From positions 21,814,501 through 21,878,500 of the forward strand of contig NC_092592.1 in the NCBI RefSeq assembly GCF_047663525.1: a DNA stretch of 64,000 nt. Direction: 5' to 3'. Every line of letters starts with the position of its first letter. Position 1 is the first letter of the stretch. Below are positions 11,891 through 26,400 of this stretch, piece after piece. The notes below the pieces were generated by a model, which saw only the letters and a list, made by a program, of their open reading frames with translations, did no database searches and was not told the DNA's origin. The stretch comes from Anas platyrhynchos (Eukaryota > Chordata > Aves > Anseriformes > Anatidae). The translations under genes and the position numbers were made by a program.

Positions 11891-14800
11891 ACCACTTATT
11901 AATAAGCCAGCTTCCACTTTAAACATGCATCAACCTCTGAAAACTGCAGCCCCAGCATCTTCAGTGAAGAAGAGGCACATACGGATTAAGAGCACTGAAA
12001 AGAATATGAGGCTGTACAAGGTGACCCAAATAAGGATGGGCTGTCACACAATTAGAACATTCATCCTTCTCGGGGAGCCTCTTGATTTTGTAATTAACTT
12101 AGTTTGAATGAGTTTACTTCTTGCAGGCTCTGTACTGCTAATGAGGCATCCAGCCCCTGAGGAACACATACCTGCACAGACCTTGCAGGATATACTTTAA
12201 TGCAATTTTAATTCTTACTTGGTTAACTGTTAGACCTCCTCAGATGCACTGAAAAAAGAATACCTGGTTCTGCCTGCCCATATATGAAGAGCACCCAAGA
12301 GGTACAGTCAGATGAAGACAGAGACCTGAGTTTTTAAATTAATTAGTATCAGGTAACAGCCACTCCTACTTTCAGTGAGACAGGGTAGGTCAGTATACAA
12401 TTTTCCAATATGTTGGACTCAGGGATTATACTGGTCTCTTTCCAGCTTTCTCCCCATCCACTCATTCATCACTCTGCGAGACAAGACATGACAGTACCTC
12501 CCAGGAAAGCTGGCAAGTGGACAGCTGGACTGATAGGCAATTAAAAATAACATTAAAAAAACATTCTAAAAAAGGGAAAATATCTATTTTAAACCTTGTT
12601 TTATCACTGATCCAGCTAATACTTTAATGGTTGTATTACCAGAACTAGAGACAGTGACCTTGCAGCGTGGGAACAAGCAGAGGAGGGAGAATGTTAGGAA
12701 CTGGAATTTTAAGACAGCTTTGCCACTGAAGTCAGCCTTGTGTCTTCCTAAACACTCAGTCTGGGGGTTCGTTCCTCACCTGTCCTGAGGGAAGCATGGC
12801 CAGAACCATGCTTCATAGAACTGCAGTGGCTAGTCCACAGGCCGAGACAGGGTCTTCAGCCTGATGGCAGAAGATAGTCCGTTCAAACTTCCTGAAATCT
12901 AGGTCTAACTTGCATAATCCTGCTTCTTTACAGCAGCAGGGTTTCCTTGATAGTCATATCTCACTCAATACTGAATGTACAACCACAACAAGATTAATTT
13001 CAAAAGCTAAGCTAGAATAAGAAAGGAGGTTTTCTATCCTGAAGTATGGGTGAAGGTTCAGTGACCAATAGTTTCAGTCAGAATCTCTGAACAATTCCAT
13101 GTTTAAGACTTGTTACTTGTGTCTTTACTCCAGATTCACATGAATAGCTTCACAACTAAAACATGGTATTTTCCACTTTGCTATTAATATTTGTCAACAA
13201 TTTTTATTTTTATTATTTTTATTTTTTCCTTCTTGTTGGGCACAGGATGAGTTCCTGAGCCTCATTTGCCACAGTATTCTGCTATAAGGACATGGCAGCT
13301 GCCAGCAGTAGTGAATGTGGTGTTGGGTACTTTTCACAAGAGGACAATCTTCCTCATCTTCTGCAACAATAAGGAGATTATCCCTGCAGCTGCATGTGCT
13401 GTGCTGCAACCCAAAACTTTAGGAAATCGACTAGATGCATCAGACCAGCAAAATGTCATCTTATTTTTTCCTCTGCTGGGGTCTTATTTTTTAAAAGCAA
13501 AATTTTTCCTAAGCTGCCCTGATTAGATAGTACTAATGTCATTAAGCTAAATTGGTTCCTTGGGAGATGTCCCAATTAAATGGCTATCCTAATTAAGCAC
13601 ATCCTGATTAAGCAGAAGATCCTATAATTATAATAATAGCGTGTAATAAAAACTGGCCCATAGTTTTGTTCAGACAGAAAGCATTTTGCAAGCCTTATTT
13701 ACAGGAACCACTTTATCCAGAATTGAAACACAACCAGCTCTTGGGTGAAATGCTACATCTGCTTAACAACGTTTGGTAGAACTAAACAGTCTTTCAGGGC
13801 AGGAAATGAACAATTCTGCACCATACTGACAACACAGAGAATATTATGATAAGGCAGAAGGCACTTAGCCAACAATTGGGACTAAGTATTTTGGCTATTC
13901 TCAGCAAAATTGTAGCAGTATTTATGAATGCTGCATATGACCACAAGCACACCCAGAAGTGACTTCTATAGAAGCCTCTACCGTAAAAGTTTAAGTTCCA
14001 TATTAAATGGAGGACAAGTGCCTCATGTTGAGCTTTTGGCTTACAAATATCCAAAAAAAGATATCCTGTTCCTGCGTTAATACCATGGACTTTTCTTTGC
14101 TTACAATACTGAAAAGAGCAATACAAGAAGCCAGGTACAGTCTGGTAATAAGTACAAATGTGAAAATACTAGCAAGTCCATTTTTACCAATGAGCTCTAA
14201 ATCCAAGATCCCAACCCTCTGTACTTATTGTAAATGTATGTTTTTTGAGTGCTACTGTACCAAGGGGAATTCCTACTGTGTATTTTCAATGCTGTTCATG
14301 ATCCAGCTTGCATAGTTGTGTTTTGCTGGCACACAGCTCTGTTATGGACAACCTCATTTCTTAGTTTGTCCTACATAACACTACAGGGATGTTAAGTGAC
14401 CCTTAGTAAGTAATGAGAGCCAGACAAACAAATCTGAACAAACATTCGTAGTTATTAAAATTACTTTTTTGGCCTCAGTAACAAAAGAGCAGAAACAAAC
14501 AGTCAATATGAAGCTCAAAGGCTCAGAACTTTTAGCTGATGAAGATTGAATTAATGTAGACATGAACAGCCATCAGCTGGTAAATTATCGGAAAACAAGA
14601 AAATTAGAAAAGACTACAACAAATCATTGGTCCAAGGAGTATCTCCAACAACTCTCTACAACTCTCCTAATTGCACTGCCATTATCACATCTGAGCATCT
14701 CAATGCTCAAGCGCTTCTGCAATATCCCTTTATGCAAGAGCAGTTCCAGTGCTTCAGCTAGGGCTGAAGCTGTAATCGTGTGGGCCTGGAGGCTTAAAGC

Positions 14801-17800
14801 TAGCACCATAACTATGAGGAGCAGAGTCTGACCCCTCTGTGGACTGGTGAGCACACGAGGTGCCTTGAGGTGCTGCAGACCACAACACCAAGCTAGAGAA
14901 CTGAAGCCATCTCCTCAGATAAGATCAGTACAATGCAATTCCCAGAGAACAATTCTTCAATTCCTTGTTCATGCTGTACCAAGCTTGCTGTTGGCCTCCT
15001 GCAAAAAGAAAAAAAACTTTCTTTACACATAGCAATATGCAATAGCAATATGCATCCTGTATGCATAGCATAAATAGATTTAGAGTGTTCTTGAAGTACT
15101 GCAGAAACATGCTTTCCTCGGAGCACTTTCTTTGTATGTGGGAAAACAAAGATCTTGCAGTAGTTTACACTAACTCTTGACCCATCCATACCCTTTTAAT
15201 ATCCTCAGGAACGCCAGCCATTTGGATTGTCATTAACCAGAAGGGGCTTAGAAGTCAAAAATCCCCAGGAGACTTCTCAGCACAAATGGCCCTTACACAG
15301 ATCAGACAAGAACAACAATACCCTGAATCTATTTAGCATCCTGGAGGGGAAAACAACAGTATTTGTCCCACAAGCACGTAAATGTTGTACACCATTTTAT
15401 TGCCATAAATAAATACAAATAGAAACCCCAGAATAAGATGCAAGGACTGCTGTCCAGTATGGAAAATGCAGAAACTAAAGAAATGTATGTATCTCCTGAT
15501 CCAAAAACAAAGTAAGGCTTTTACTTTATTTCTCACCATGAATAGCAGTGCGGCACAGATTAACCATCTCATTTTTTTTGCCTATTATGATAGCCAGAAA
15601 TTACCACAAGAGAAGTGGTCTGGAAACTCATACAAAACTAACCTAGCATTGCTCAGAAGAGAGGAGAATCTGACCGTCTACATCCCTCAGCAATAAAAGA
15701 GCTGGCACATGAAACATGTGTAGATCCTTTCCAAACCAGGGACATAAACAATTCAAATATTTATAAAATTAGCTTCAGTGTTATATAGCATTTCTAAGCA
15801 AGTGTTGAAGAAAAGTAAAGTTTGATCCTGGAGGTGAAGAGGCAAAAACGTAACACAAATTTACCACAGGGAACACATGCCAAATTAACTGGCATGCCTA
15901 ATTGATATTACTAACCTTATTAGGACAGAGTGGCAAATTTAGTGTCTTTGCAAGTACATGAAGCATTATATAGGGTTTCAGAGGAGAAACGACTAATAGG
16001 AACATGGAGAAAGATGAGAATTTAGGTAAAAAATAAAGCAAACAACTATTAAGGACAGTTAAAGATGCTAGGGGTTATGTAGAAATAAAACTACAGGCTG
16101 GACACGCACCCCCACTGGAGTGATCTTTTGGATGGACCTTGTTTAAGATTTTCTACTGTGACTGTGACATTAGACCTGGGAAAGTGTAAGTAAGCCCTGC
16201 TGATGACAGTTAGGTTAGAGACATCAGCAACATGGAAAAGGATAGGGCAATACTAAGAAAAGGCACAACTGATACACTGTGAAACTTAATAGAAAATGCA
16301 AAGCCTAAACAAAGATCCTAGAGCTGTTTTTAAATAAGTTGTATGAAGGAGGGCAGAAGGCTCAGCAGCCAGACCTTGCCAAGTGTATGAGGAAAACACT
16401 GCCATCCCAGCATTACTATGGGGTCATGACATGAGGCAGCTGTGAGAATTGCAAATGCAATCTGAAGATACATAAAGCAAAAAATGTGAAATAGTTGACA
16501 AAAATGGCATTGTGCTAGGACTTTATGCAAAATGCCGTACACAGTTGTTGACACTGAAGAAAGAGCTACAGAAACCAGTACAAGCTGCAAAGTAATATCG
16601 CTAAAATCAGAGAAACAGCAAGTCTATGTAACAAAAAAAAAAAAAGGCTACAAGAGTTTACAGTCCTGTACTCTGCTGCCCAGTGGTTGGGATATCAGAC
16701 TGACTGGCACAGTCTCACTGTCAGCCCTGCCTTCCTTCAACCCAGCCTGACAAGTCACTAAGAGCTCCATACCTTCCTATGTCTTTCTAATATGCACAGA
16801 CAATAAATATAGTCATTTTGCAGAAGCCACCTGTGGCCAATCTTCCCCAGAACAGCAATGGCTTGGGATTTCCTCCTTTTTAAGGAGATAGTGTAAGTCT
16901 TTTAGCAGTTCTCAACAGCAGCACAATAACCACTCTCTTTTCACTCCTAGTAAGGGCAGAAGATCTTTCTTCAGAGTAAATTCCTTTAGATAGAACCATA
17001 CGAAGTCTCCAGACCATCAGATGAATATTGCTGTATGCAACCAGTGTCTGAGAATAGGACCTTGGAATAAAAACATTAAAAAAACATTTGGTTATATCTC
17101 CAACAATAATTACTTTATTGGGAAATACACTAAACTTCTGTAGTAAAGACTATACTTGCTTCCTGCTTCTTTTCAGACTCACCTTCCTCAAGAACTCAAC
17201 TAAGAAGCCAAAGCCCAGCCCCTGAAATAGCACAAATAAAGGGCAAATCTTCTGGGACCTTCCCTAGCAATTAATACTCAAGCTTAATTATTTTAGATTG
17301 GAGTTACACAAAGTTTGATTTTTCTCACCTCTCCATGGCCTGAGGTCTCAGGTGATGATTTTATACCCAGGTCTTCCCAATAAATTGCAGTTAATATGCT
17401 TCCTGATTTTATGACTGTTTTCTACATTAAAAAAGTAGTAAAAAATGCACCATACTTTAAAAGCTACTTTCTGCAAAGCGTGAGGCATTTTTGGAAGCAC
17501 GAAGAAAGCTTCACAACAGTCTTGAAAGCAGGGCTAAGGTTATGATAGATGAAGTGGCAGCTACCCCAGTAGGGGAGGCTGGAAGAGTATTTTATTTTCC
17601 AAAGCCTATTTCCAGGCACTCAGAACTTGCCCAGCCTTTGGGAATTAACATTTGGCTGAATTAAAGGCAGAGTTTCAGCTGCTGTAAAGCAGCAGAGCAC
17701 CACCAGAGCCAGCGAAACACATTTCACTCCTGTTAAGTGGAAATGGCCTCTGCAGCTCTGCAATGTCATTTCCACAGGGGGAACCAGGCTCGAGCTCAGA

Positions 17801-20800
17801 TACTGGTTAGGCCCAGACCTAATCAGTTTTTGAACCATCCTGAAGCACACGTAGTTAGCAGGCTATTTCATTCTTCATTTCACGGAGACATCCTAAACTG
17901 GAAACTCAGGCATGAACAAACTGGTTATTTTTAATACATATACATACCAAGTGTATCTGTGTTACAAACTTATTTTGTAACAAATAAGCAAAATAGTGAT
18001 CATTTTCCACCTGCCAGAAGTTGAATTTTGCTCAAATTTGTATTGCTAGGTGATTCCACAACTATAATGATTTTTTTTTCCTTAAATCAGGATTTAATTT
18101 TCAAAGGAAGAAACTACCTCATAATTTGGGAGTAACCCTAAGAGTACCCTTCACCATTCATGTGAACCTGCTGAATTTTTTCTCCTGACAACCTCTTGTC
18201 TCACGGTCTAAAGATCAAAGTTGTCTCCTCATAATACTACCAGTCTTGTAGGATGGACAAATGCTAATGTTTCCGTTATTATATTATAAAAGACATTGTG
18301 CAGGCTCTGTTTTCTTCAACAGGCCTTCTGTTACATTGTAAGAGCTTCAAAATTTGAGGTGAAGTTTCCTGCCTGCCTTACACACCTTGGCAAAACGGGG
18401 CCTCGTTCCTCCATGTGCCACAACAAAAACACTGCTATTACAGTGGTCATCTTGGGAACAGACATGAAAGACTAGAAGAAGCTTTTCTTCTGAATCAAAA
18501 CTTCAGCCAGCATGAACTAGGCTTCTAATGTGAATTTTCTACTGACCTGGGTTCAGATTTTGGCAGGTCTGGTGCTGTACTCAGACAAACCAAGATGCGC
18601 TGGTCACATAGCCTGGGCTGTGTTAGGAGTTAAAGCAAGCTCCATACTGTGTTTTAGAAACCATAAAGGCTTTGTCCACACACAATAACCCATGGGACCC
18701 TTGAACAAGAGAATCTGAGCTCTCAGTGCATGGACAAAGTCACAGAGTTGGAAACCACTCTTAGGGACATGTCCTGGTATCCACATTTAGACTGTTAGAA
18801 GTCAAAATCTCATATTGTGTATGTTTATAGGGAAGTCATATAACACAAGCTATAGGAAAAGCAGGACCAGCTAGTAATCTGCCAGAGGTTGCACTAGCAG
18901 ATCCTTCTGGAGGGCCCCTTCATATTGCAGTAATTCGGCATCTACTTCTGTTTATTTATTATGATAAGCACTTTATATACATACACTTTATTAATAAAGA
19001 TGCTTAGCCTCCACACCTGTTATTAAAATCAATGAGAAAATAAAGTCCCGTGCACCTCTCTGCATATGACCATACGTCGTGATCTTGAGAAAATGTTGAC
19101 TGGACTGCAGCATCCCAACTTCAACAAAATCCATGGTCCTCAGCCCTAGCGCTGAATCTGTGCAGAGAAATTCGCCTGCCAGGACTAGAGCCCAGACAAG
19201 CTGGGATGGTAATGAGTCCTTTTAAAGTGAGTTATTTCTGTGGTAAGGTTTCTATTTCCTTTGCATACAACATCAAGGTCTAATTGATGATTGCGTGCTA
19301 AAATTAACAAGAAACATGAGGTTTTCTGCCTTTTTTTTTTTTTTTTAAACCAGTTTATTCTAGAGGAAAATGATAAGTATTTTAGGAGCTATGTTGCAAG
19401 TCCTGAATGTCTTGACCCCTGGGATTACTTAGCCTTAACCCTAGATGTAGTAACTTCACCCTGTCCTCAAAGCAGAAATGTTGTTGTGCTTGGCAGGCTG
19501 TCCACATCAGCACAAACTTACGAAACTTCAGAATATAATGTTTCCAGTGGTCCTCAGGTGAGGGAAGTGTCCCATTGATCATTACTGCAGATCTTGGAAA
19601 GGCTGACAACCTCATTCATTAAAATGACTCACAACAAATATTTTTTAAAATAATTTTGGCTTCTCTTTGAAAGGCTGTCGGCTCTCCCAAAGTAGGGCCT
19701 GTGGTGTTTAACTCTCAGTTCTTTAGCTGGCAACCCACAAAAACCATAGGCTATATGCAGACAGAGCTATTTGTTGTTGCAAGGTTGTGCTGTTGCTGCT
19801 GCTTTGTTTCACTGGTGAGCAGGCAGGAGGTGAGTCTGCAGAGCTTTACAGGTTATTTGCTGCATAGCCACTTCATCAGGTGGCATCACATCAAGGCACT
19901 ACAGATCACCTTTGCACTGGAGGAGAAAACTGTGCATAACTAATTTTATTTATATGTTATACACAAGTCCTTGAAATGGGGTGGTTATGAACCAAGATAA
20001 TTTGAGAGGTATGCGAGGCTCAATCCAAACATCAGAACTCAGTTCCCAGGGAGCAACAAGCCTAAAGAGCAGATTCCAAGTAGACAGAAAGGCAAATCTT
20101 GCCACAGCTCTACCCAACATTGCAGCATTTTTCTTTAGAGTTCAAACTCCATTGCCCCAGTCAAAGAGAGCCAAAAACTAAACCAAGCTGAACCACGGTA
20201 AGTTCTGCCTTATATGCTTTGTAAACATCGCTTACCTTCCAGCAGACTTGATGTCTGACAAAACCTCCACCTCCAGCAAGTGAGGATTTCAATTTACCCA
20301 GAATGCAGGAATCACGGGGACAGGGACAGCACAAACTTCCACTGTCCTGACATTGCTGCTGTTCTTACTCTGGGGAAGGGACACAGACCTTTTCTTCACC
20401 CCCCTCATGTCAGATTAGGACTAATTATAATGGAAGTTGTTTAAAGACTGCAAATATTTAGCTGGTTCCACAGTAAAAGTATGAGAAACAGCTGGCAAAG
20501 TACCAGCTTTAGCCTTGGGAACCTGTGATTTTGTTCCTTGCAGTATCACAGGTTTCCCATGTGACAACAGGTACAGCCAAGCCTTAATGTAGGGAGTAGC
20601 AACAGTCCCCACATCCACTTAGTTCTATGCTCTAAAACAGAAGTAAAATGTAACAGAAGTATTGGGAGGACAAACACACACCAGGAAGTATTCAGATACC
20701 ACAGTAAAGGTGTTATGTAAACACCTCCAGTTAACAGCAAGAGATGTTTGCTCTACATGATTATCATCGTGACATCCAAAACTCACTGCACCACATTTAT

Positions 20801-23388
20801 TTATCAGCAAGACACAATCATAAAAACATCATGCCTTCCAAGCACTATGACATTCCCTTCCTGCAGATGGCTGGAAATGTTCTTAGATACAATATTTGCA
20901 ATTAGCTTGCTGATGAAATTAGTGCTCTGAAATGGTTAGTTTTATAGATGCCTATGTTGCTCCCTCTGTGGCTATTACTGCTTTAACCTCTTCGAGACCT
21001 TGGCTGAGAGAATCTTCTCAGGACTGTTTTATTGAAGGAGCATGTCAGAAAGAAATACAGTCCAGCACAAGTGGAGAGAAAAGGTGACATCCCTGGGTGG
21101 ATGATTTCCCTGGGGCTCTGATGATCTGTGGTCTAATCCACTGCTTCCTGTCACTTGTCTCCATTTCTATGTCTGGCCCTAGATGAGGACACGCAATGGG
21201 AGACCTCAGTGTCATCAGTGATCCTGGTGACCAGCTCTGGCATCTCCTATTTGCATGAGTACTCATCTGTCCTGACAAGTGCTTCCTTGCTCCTTTCAGT
21301 TACTCTCCAGGAGGGTTTTGGGCACGTGTTCAAAACATTCAGGAAAAATGCCTCCACCTGCTGCCCCTGAATTCCCCAAGAGAACCGTCCTGGTGCACAC
21401 GCAGCTGAGGGCACACACTACCCTTTGCCTGCAGACCCCAGAACTGGAAGCGTGCCAGTGATGGCAAGGATCTGGCCAGAATACAGGGACAGGCTTCATG
21501 GGGCACATCAGGGATCTCTGGGGGTCCTATACTCCCAGGGAAGAGTTCTTTCACTTTGCCTTTGTTCACTGCTTTGTGCCATTGGGATGTGCGGGAGCAG
21601 AATCTCTTCCATAGGAAGCAGCCAGGAAACTCACAGGTTAGTAAAGTCTGGATTCCCTTTTTGCACCTAAGCCCATCAATATTTCAGACTGGTTTTCACC
21701 TTTCATTGACAATAAAGTAAATCGCTAGTAAGTTCTAAAGTAAATTGTTAGTAACTTCTAATCTGAACAAGGACATGAATCAGATAGCTCCTGCTCATTT
21801 TTGAATACTGCATTATGCCCTAATTGATTGTCACTGGCTAATGGTTCCATCAATAGGACATGCTCCCTGGAAGGATGACACATTTCTGAGAAATTTTCAA
21901 CAGACCCAAGCATGTGTTACTGATGAGCTAGGAGAAAATAGTCTGGGTCTGGTTACAAAACATGAGGTCTGAAGTGTTTTTATTGAAGGTCTGCCAGTCT
22001 TTCTGATTATGGCTCCCCTCTGAGATAAAGTATATTTCCCCCGAGGCAAAGGATTTAGCTATGGCACTAACCTGCAGCTCAGGAGAGCTGTGCTCTCTCC
22101 TTGGTTCTGCCTCAGGTGGTTCAAGCAGCCCCTTGGAACAAATCTGCATCCTTTGGCTACAGATCTTGAGAGAGGTTCTCTGCTGGTTTGTCCCCAGAAC
22201 CAGCTCATAGCCAACTCAGGGAAGTGACAGAGTGAAGGAAGCTACCACAGCAGCTAAACTGGATCATCAAACCACATCTTAAACCCCTTACTTTCTGTGT
22301 GGCTAGCTCTACCACCTGTCCCATACGTTGGGGGATCTTTCTATTTAAACTCAGCCTTGAAGCAGGAGTTTCCCCTTAACATGTACTCGTGCAATGCCTC
22401 GCTGCACGGGATCTGGTCTTCGTTGTATGCCTAGAGATCATAACCACTTGTTAAGTAGTCTCACAAAAAATGAAAAGCATTCAACTGCTGCCAATAACCA
22501 CGGCTGCCCAGTAGTGCTCCCTCTTCACTGTAGTATTTGCAGACCTTTGGAGAACTTTTCCATCTTCTCCTGTTTCCTGCAGGGATATTATCTGTGCTTG
22601 CAAGGATTCAATTAATGCCATTGATGGGGAATGTTGTTCCATTCATCACCAGCCACTGCATCTAATGAATAGGATAATCTAATTCTCCCCAAATAAATAT
22701 GACACCAAATTAAAAGAGTTCATAAGCAGCCTCCAAAATGGAGTGAGTTTGTTTCAATTTATTGCCTTTTAAATTACACTGGATCCCTCAAGTACCAACC
22801 TCGCTATAAACAAGTCAGTGACTGAGGTTGAAAGTTTATTATCACAAATGTTTGCCTCTATTTATATTAGAATTGAGTATTAGTATTAGCTGGAAGAACA
22901 GCAAAAGGAAGGTCATCCAAATGCCACAGTTTTTAACCACAATTTTCCTAACCTAGTGAGAGAGCTTTAAGGCATAATGCATTCATGACAATTATTTTTG
23001 CTGTATTTACTGTCACTAGAACATTTAACGAAGTGGCTATGACCTGCCATTAGAACATGTGAAAAGTTCACTAGGGAACCGGAAAAAAGTAATAATGCCT
23101 ACTTGGTGCTTGGCTCATTTAAGAAGAGACTTCTCTCCCTATCCTTCACCAGAAACAACAACAACAAAAACACACCCGCAGCTCTTCCAGCTTGTTGCCA
23201 GGTCTCATTTCCTTTGGGAAGCAGCTGTAAGACAGTTGATTATGTACATGAAGATAGATGATCTTGTCAAGCTCTTTGAATTTAGCCTTGAATTTCAGGG
23301 TCCTATATTGTCTGACTAGCTTTTCCAGATTACTTGGCAGGAAAAAAGGTAAGTAGTGTGGCTGTGATTTCTTACAGGATGATCTAGT

Positions 23389-23389
<1 letters not shown>
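11891..23389. other. intergenic DNA, no gene seen
   Basis: AT-rich DNA with no recognisable exon on either strand. It includes a 16-base T run at 19331-19346. The many short open frames (60-130 codons) resemble no known protein. Confidence 0.6.

Positions 23390-23430
<41 letters not shown>
23390..23430. repeat. 41-base poly-A tract
   Basis: An uninterrupted run of 41 A residues. No retroposed body or target-site duplication could be identified beside it, so its origin is undetermined. Confidence 0.95.
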
Positions 23431-23432
<2 letters not shown>

Positions 23433-26400
23433 AGGAAGGGAACTGAACTAGAGACTTAATTCAGTGCTTACAAACTGTATCTTATTGGATCACCAGTTTC
23501 TTACTCTAGGCAATATCCAGTGCTTCAGAAGAAACAGATCTTGTTCTTTACTGCTTGAAAATCCTATTTATTTAACAGCTTTTATCATGGCATATGAACA
23601 CTTTCCTGAAATTAATTGATTTAACCTCATTAAAGACAGTTCCAAGAAGATGTACCTCTATGTGGCTTTTACAGTTAGCACATTAGTCATGGCAACACAG
23701 CTGTGCTTTAAAAATACAGAGCTATCAAATCTGCAGAGCAAAAAACTGCCTTGTGTAGGGATTTATTTTATTTTTTCAGTCCCAAAATCGTGAGAAGCAG
23801 TAAGAAATAAATGGATTTGTATAATGATTTGCAAACACTGCAGAACATTCTTCATTTCAGCCCTGGACTCTGACACTAATGTGTGATGTGGGGACTCGAA
23901 ACCCTTGTCTGCCTTGCCTGCAAGAAAAGAGCTAAGGCTGAGATGATGATGGTATGGGAAAAAGCTATGAGATCTTGTTGTATCTAAGCAGTAATTGCTT
24001 GAACTAATAGGAATGATTGATCTTAGGAAAAGTGGTATCTCTATTTATTTATGAAGGATTTTTATTATTATTATTATTATTTTTGATTATAGGATAGCAG
24101 AGTATTGAACTAATATTATCTTAGCTTAGGAAAAAATGGCACTGAATAGCTTCTGAACAATAAGCTGCATTTGTAGTTGCTTGGCACAGAGAGTGAATAC
24201 ATTTCTACACCTTCCTTTTGCTCCTTTCCTGCTGCAAACTAGAAAGCTGACCATGACTTGGTATTTCTTACAAAAATATTTGTCATTTTGTCTGTTGCTT
24301 CCTAGCAGAGTAATGAAGGCTAGGGCAAAAAACCTGGAAAGTAAAGGGAAACCAACTAACAGATGAGGGCAGAAGAGCTGCTTGGTGATTATGATATGCT
24401 TCATAACCTTTGATCTGAGAGCTCTGGCAAAAGTAGAGGTTGGCATCAGCTGTACTCTTCTCTTTTTGTCTAGCTCTTCTGTGAGTTGGTTTTTTTTTAC
24501 TGTTAAACTCATGCAGAATTTAGCTCTCCCTACACCGGTCTTTTCTGTTAGAGAGGACAGCTCGTGAAGTTTAAAGCAATCAGTCTTTCCTCCCTTATAA
24601 AGGACATCAGCTTTTATTATGGCTAAAAGAGATCTTCTGCTCAGTGGCTGAACCACAAAACTGAAGGGGAAACAGGTTGGTTGGCTTAAACTAAAATACA
24701 AATTTAGGAGATATATAGGAAAGTTAAAAAATATATATTCTGATGCAAACTGAAACATTAAGCATTTTCCCCTCCAAAATGTCATGTCTCAGGTTCAGAT
24801 TAATGAAACCTTTAAACAATTGTTTTTCAACATGAAATGTTTTTTTGAAATAAAATTGCCATTTTAAAATCAATACATGGAAATGTTGACTTTGATTTTT
24901 CCCTATTTTGCTGTCTGACATTTATTTATAAGCCTAGTTTAATTTAATTTATGTCCCCCAGATGCCATTTTTCAGTGAATACACTACTGTCAGTGACATT
25001 TTGCCCAGTCCTGATTGTGATCCTACTCTTGAACATGGCCACACATGACTCAGTTCCTGCTTGGACTGTAACTCAATTTCAAAGCTTACTGTCATCTATA
25101 ACTCCAAAGAGCAATTTCAGCTGAAATCCTTAATTGAATTACAGAGTTGTATTGCATTGCTCACTATTTATTAATAATATTGTGCCTACAACATATCCTG
25201 TTCTTCATTACCACAGAGAGAACAGTACTGGTTCCTCTGTGGGATCCAGAGCTATTTATTTCTCCAAATGTTAGATTCCTGCATGCACAGAGTCTAAAGA
25301 AGCCTGCATTTCTTTTGTAGTAAGTACTTTTATCTAGCCAGTAATGCAGAAAAGGTTTCTCAGGATTATAAAACCACTGGGAGTATCTACATGCCTTATA
25401 CACCATAGAAAAATACCACCATATACATTCTTCAAGTTTCAAAGAAATTCGAAGCGTAATGAATAGTATCCAGAAGACTTGAACTCCCATACCAACACCA
25501 CCCTTCGGTCTCAGGTACACGACTTTCTGACATAAATGCCAGTCCTAAGCCTTCAACAGACGTGAGCAGTCCAAAGCACGATGCAGATGCACTGTGACTA
25601 ACTGAGATTTGGAACAGGAAGGGATATTGGGAAAACAGAAGCACAGCTTGAACATATCATACTTTCTGCCAAATAGACAGGAGCCCAGGTCCCCAAGGCT
25701 GACTGTTTCTATCATCTTCTGGGAGGACAGTTGAATATAAATCCCAAACTATGATTTATTTATTTTTTTTCCTGCAGCTTAACATAAGTTTATTTAGTAA
25801 ACAACAAATTCTCTACTGATAACTTCTTGGAAACTCAGGAACGAGTCCTTTGAGTTCAGATATATGACACCAGAAGACTGAACGACAACTACTTATAAGC
25901 CCAGTATTGTTTGCAGTGATGGGAATGATGGAGTGACCTTGTTTACATGTGGTCATGAGAAGAGGTCACTGCACTGCGTTGAACAAAACATCTCTGTGCT
26001 GCTGTGGTATCCCAGGCACGGGGAAGTGCTGCACTTACTGACCCTGACCACTACAAGACTGAAGAGTTTTGAAGTCAGCTTGGGCATTCAGGTTCAGGGC
26101 AGAAGTTGAAGGAAAACACGCTATGTCTTTGGCATAATCCCACCTTTGCATCTCACAGGTTCTACTGTCTTCCCTTGCAGGGAAGACACCATCCAATAGG
26201 CCACAAGGAAGACCTCCAGTTTTGTCAACAGATGGTGACTTTGTCAAAAAAATGGGCTCCTTCAAGAAAGCCAGATGAAAACCCTCAACACTGGAAGACT
26301 CTCTTATCTCATCTGGATGCCTGTGGCAGGCAGTACTTCCTCACCATGGCACATTACAATAACAAATTGACACTAATTCACCATTAATTTATGAATTTAA

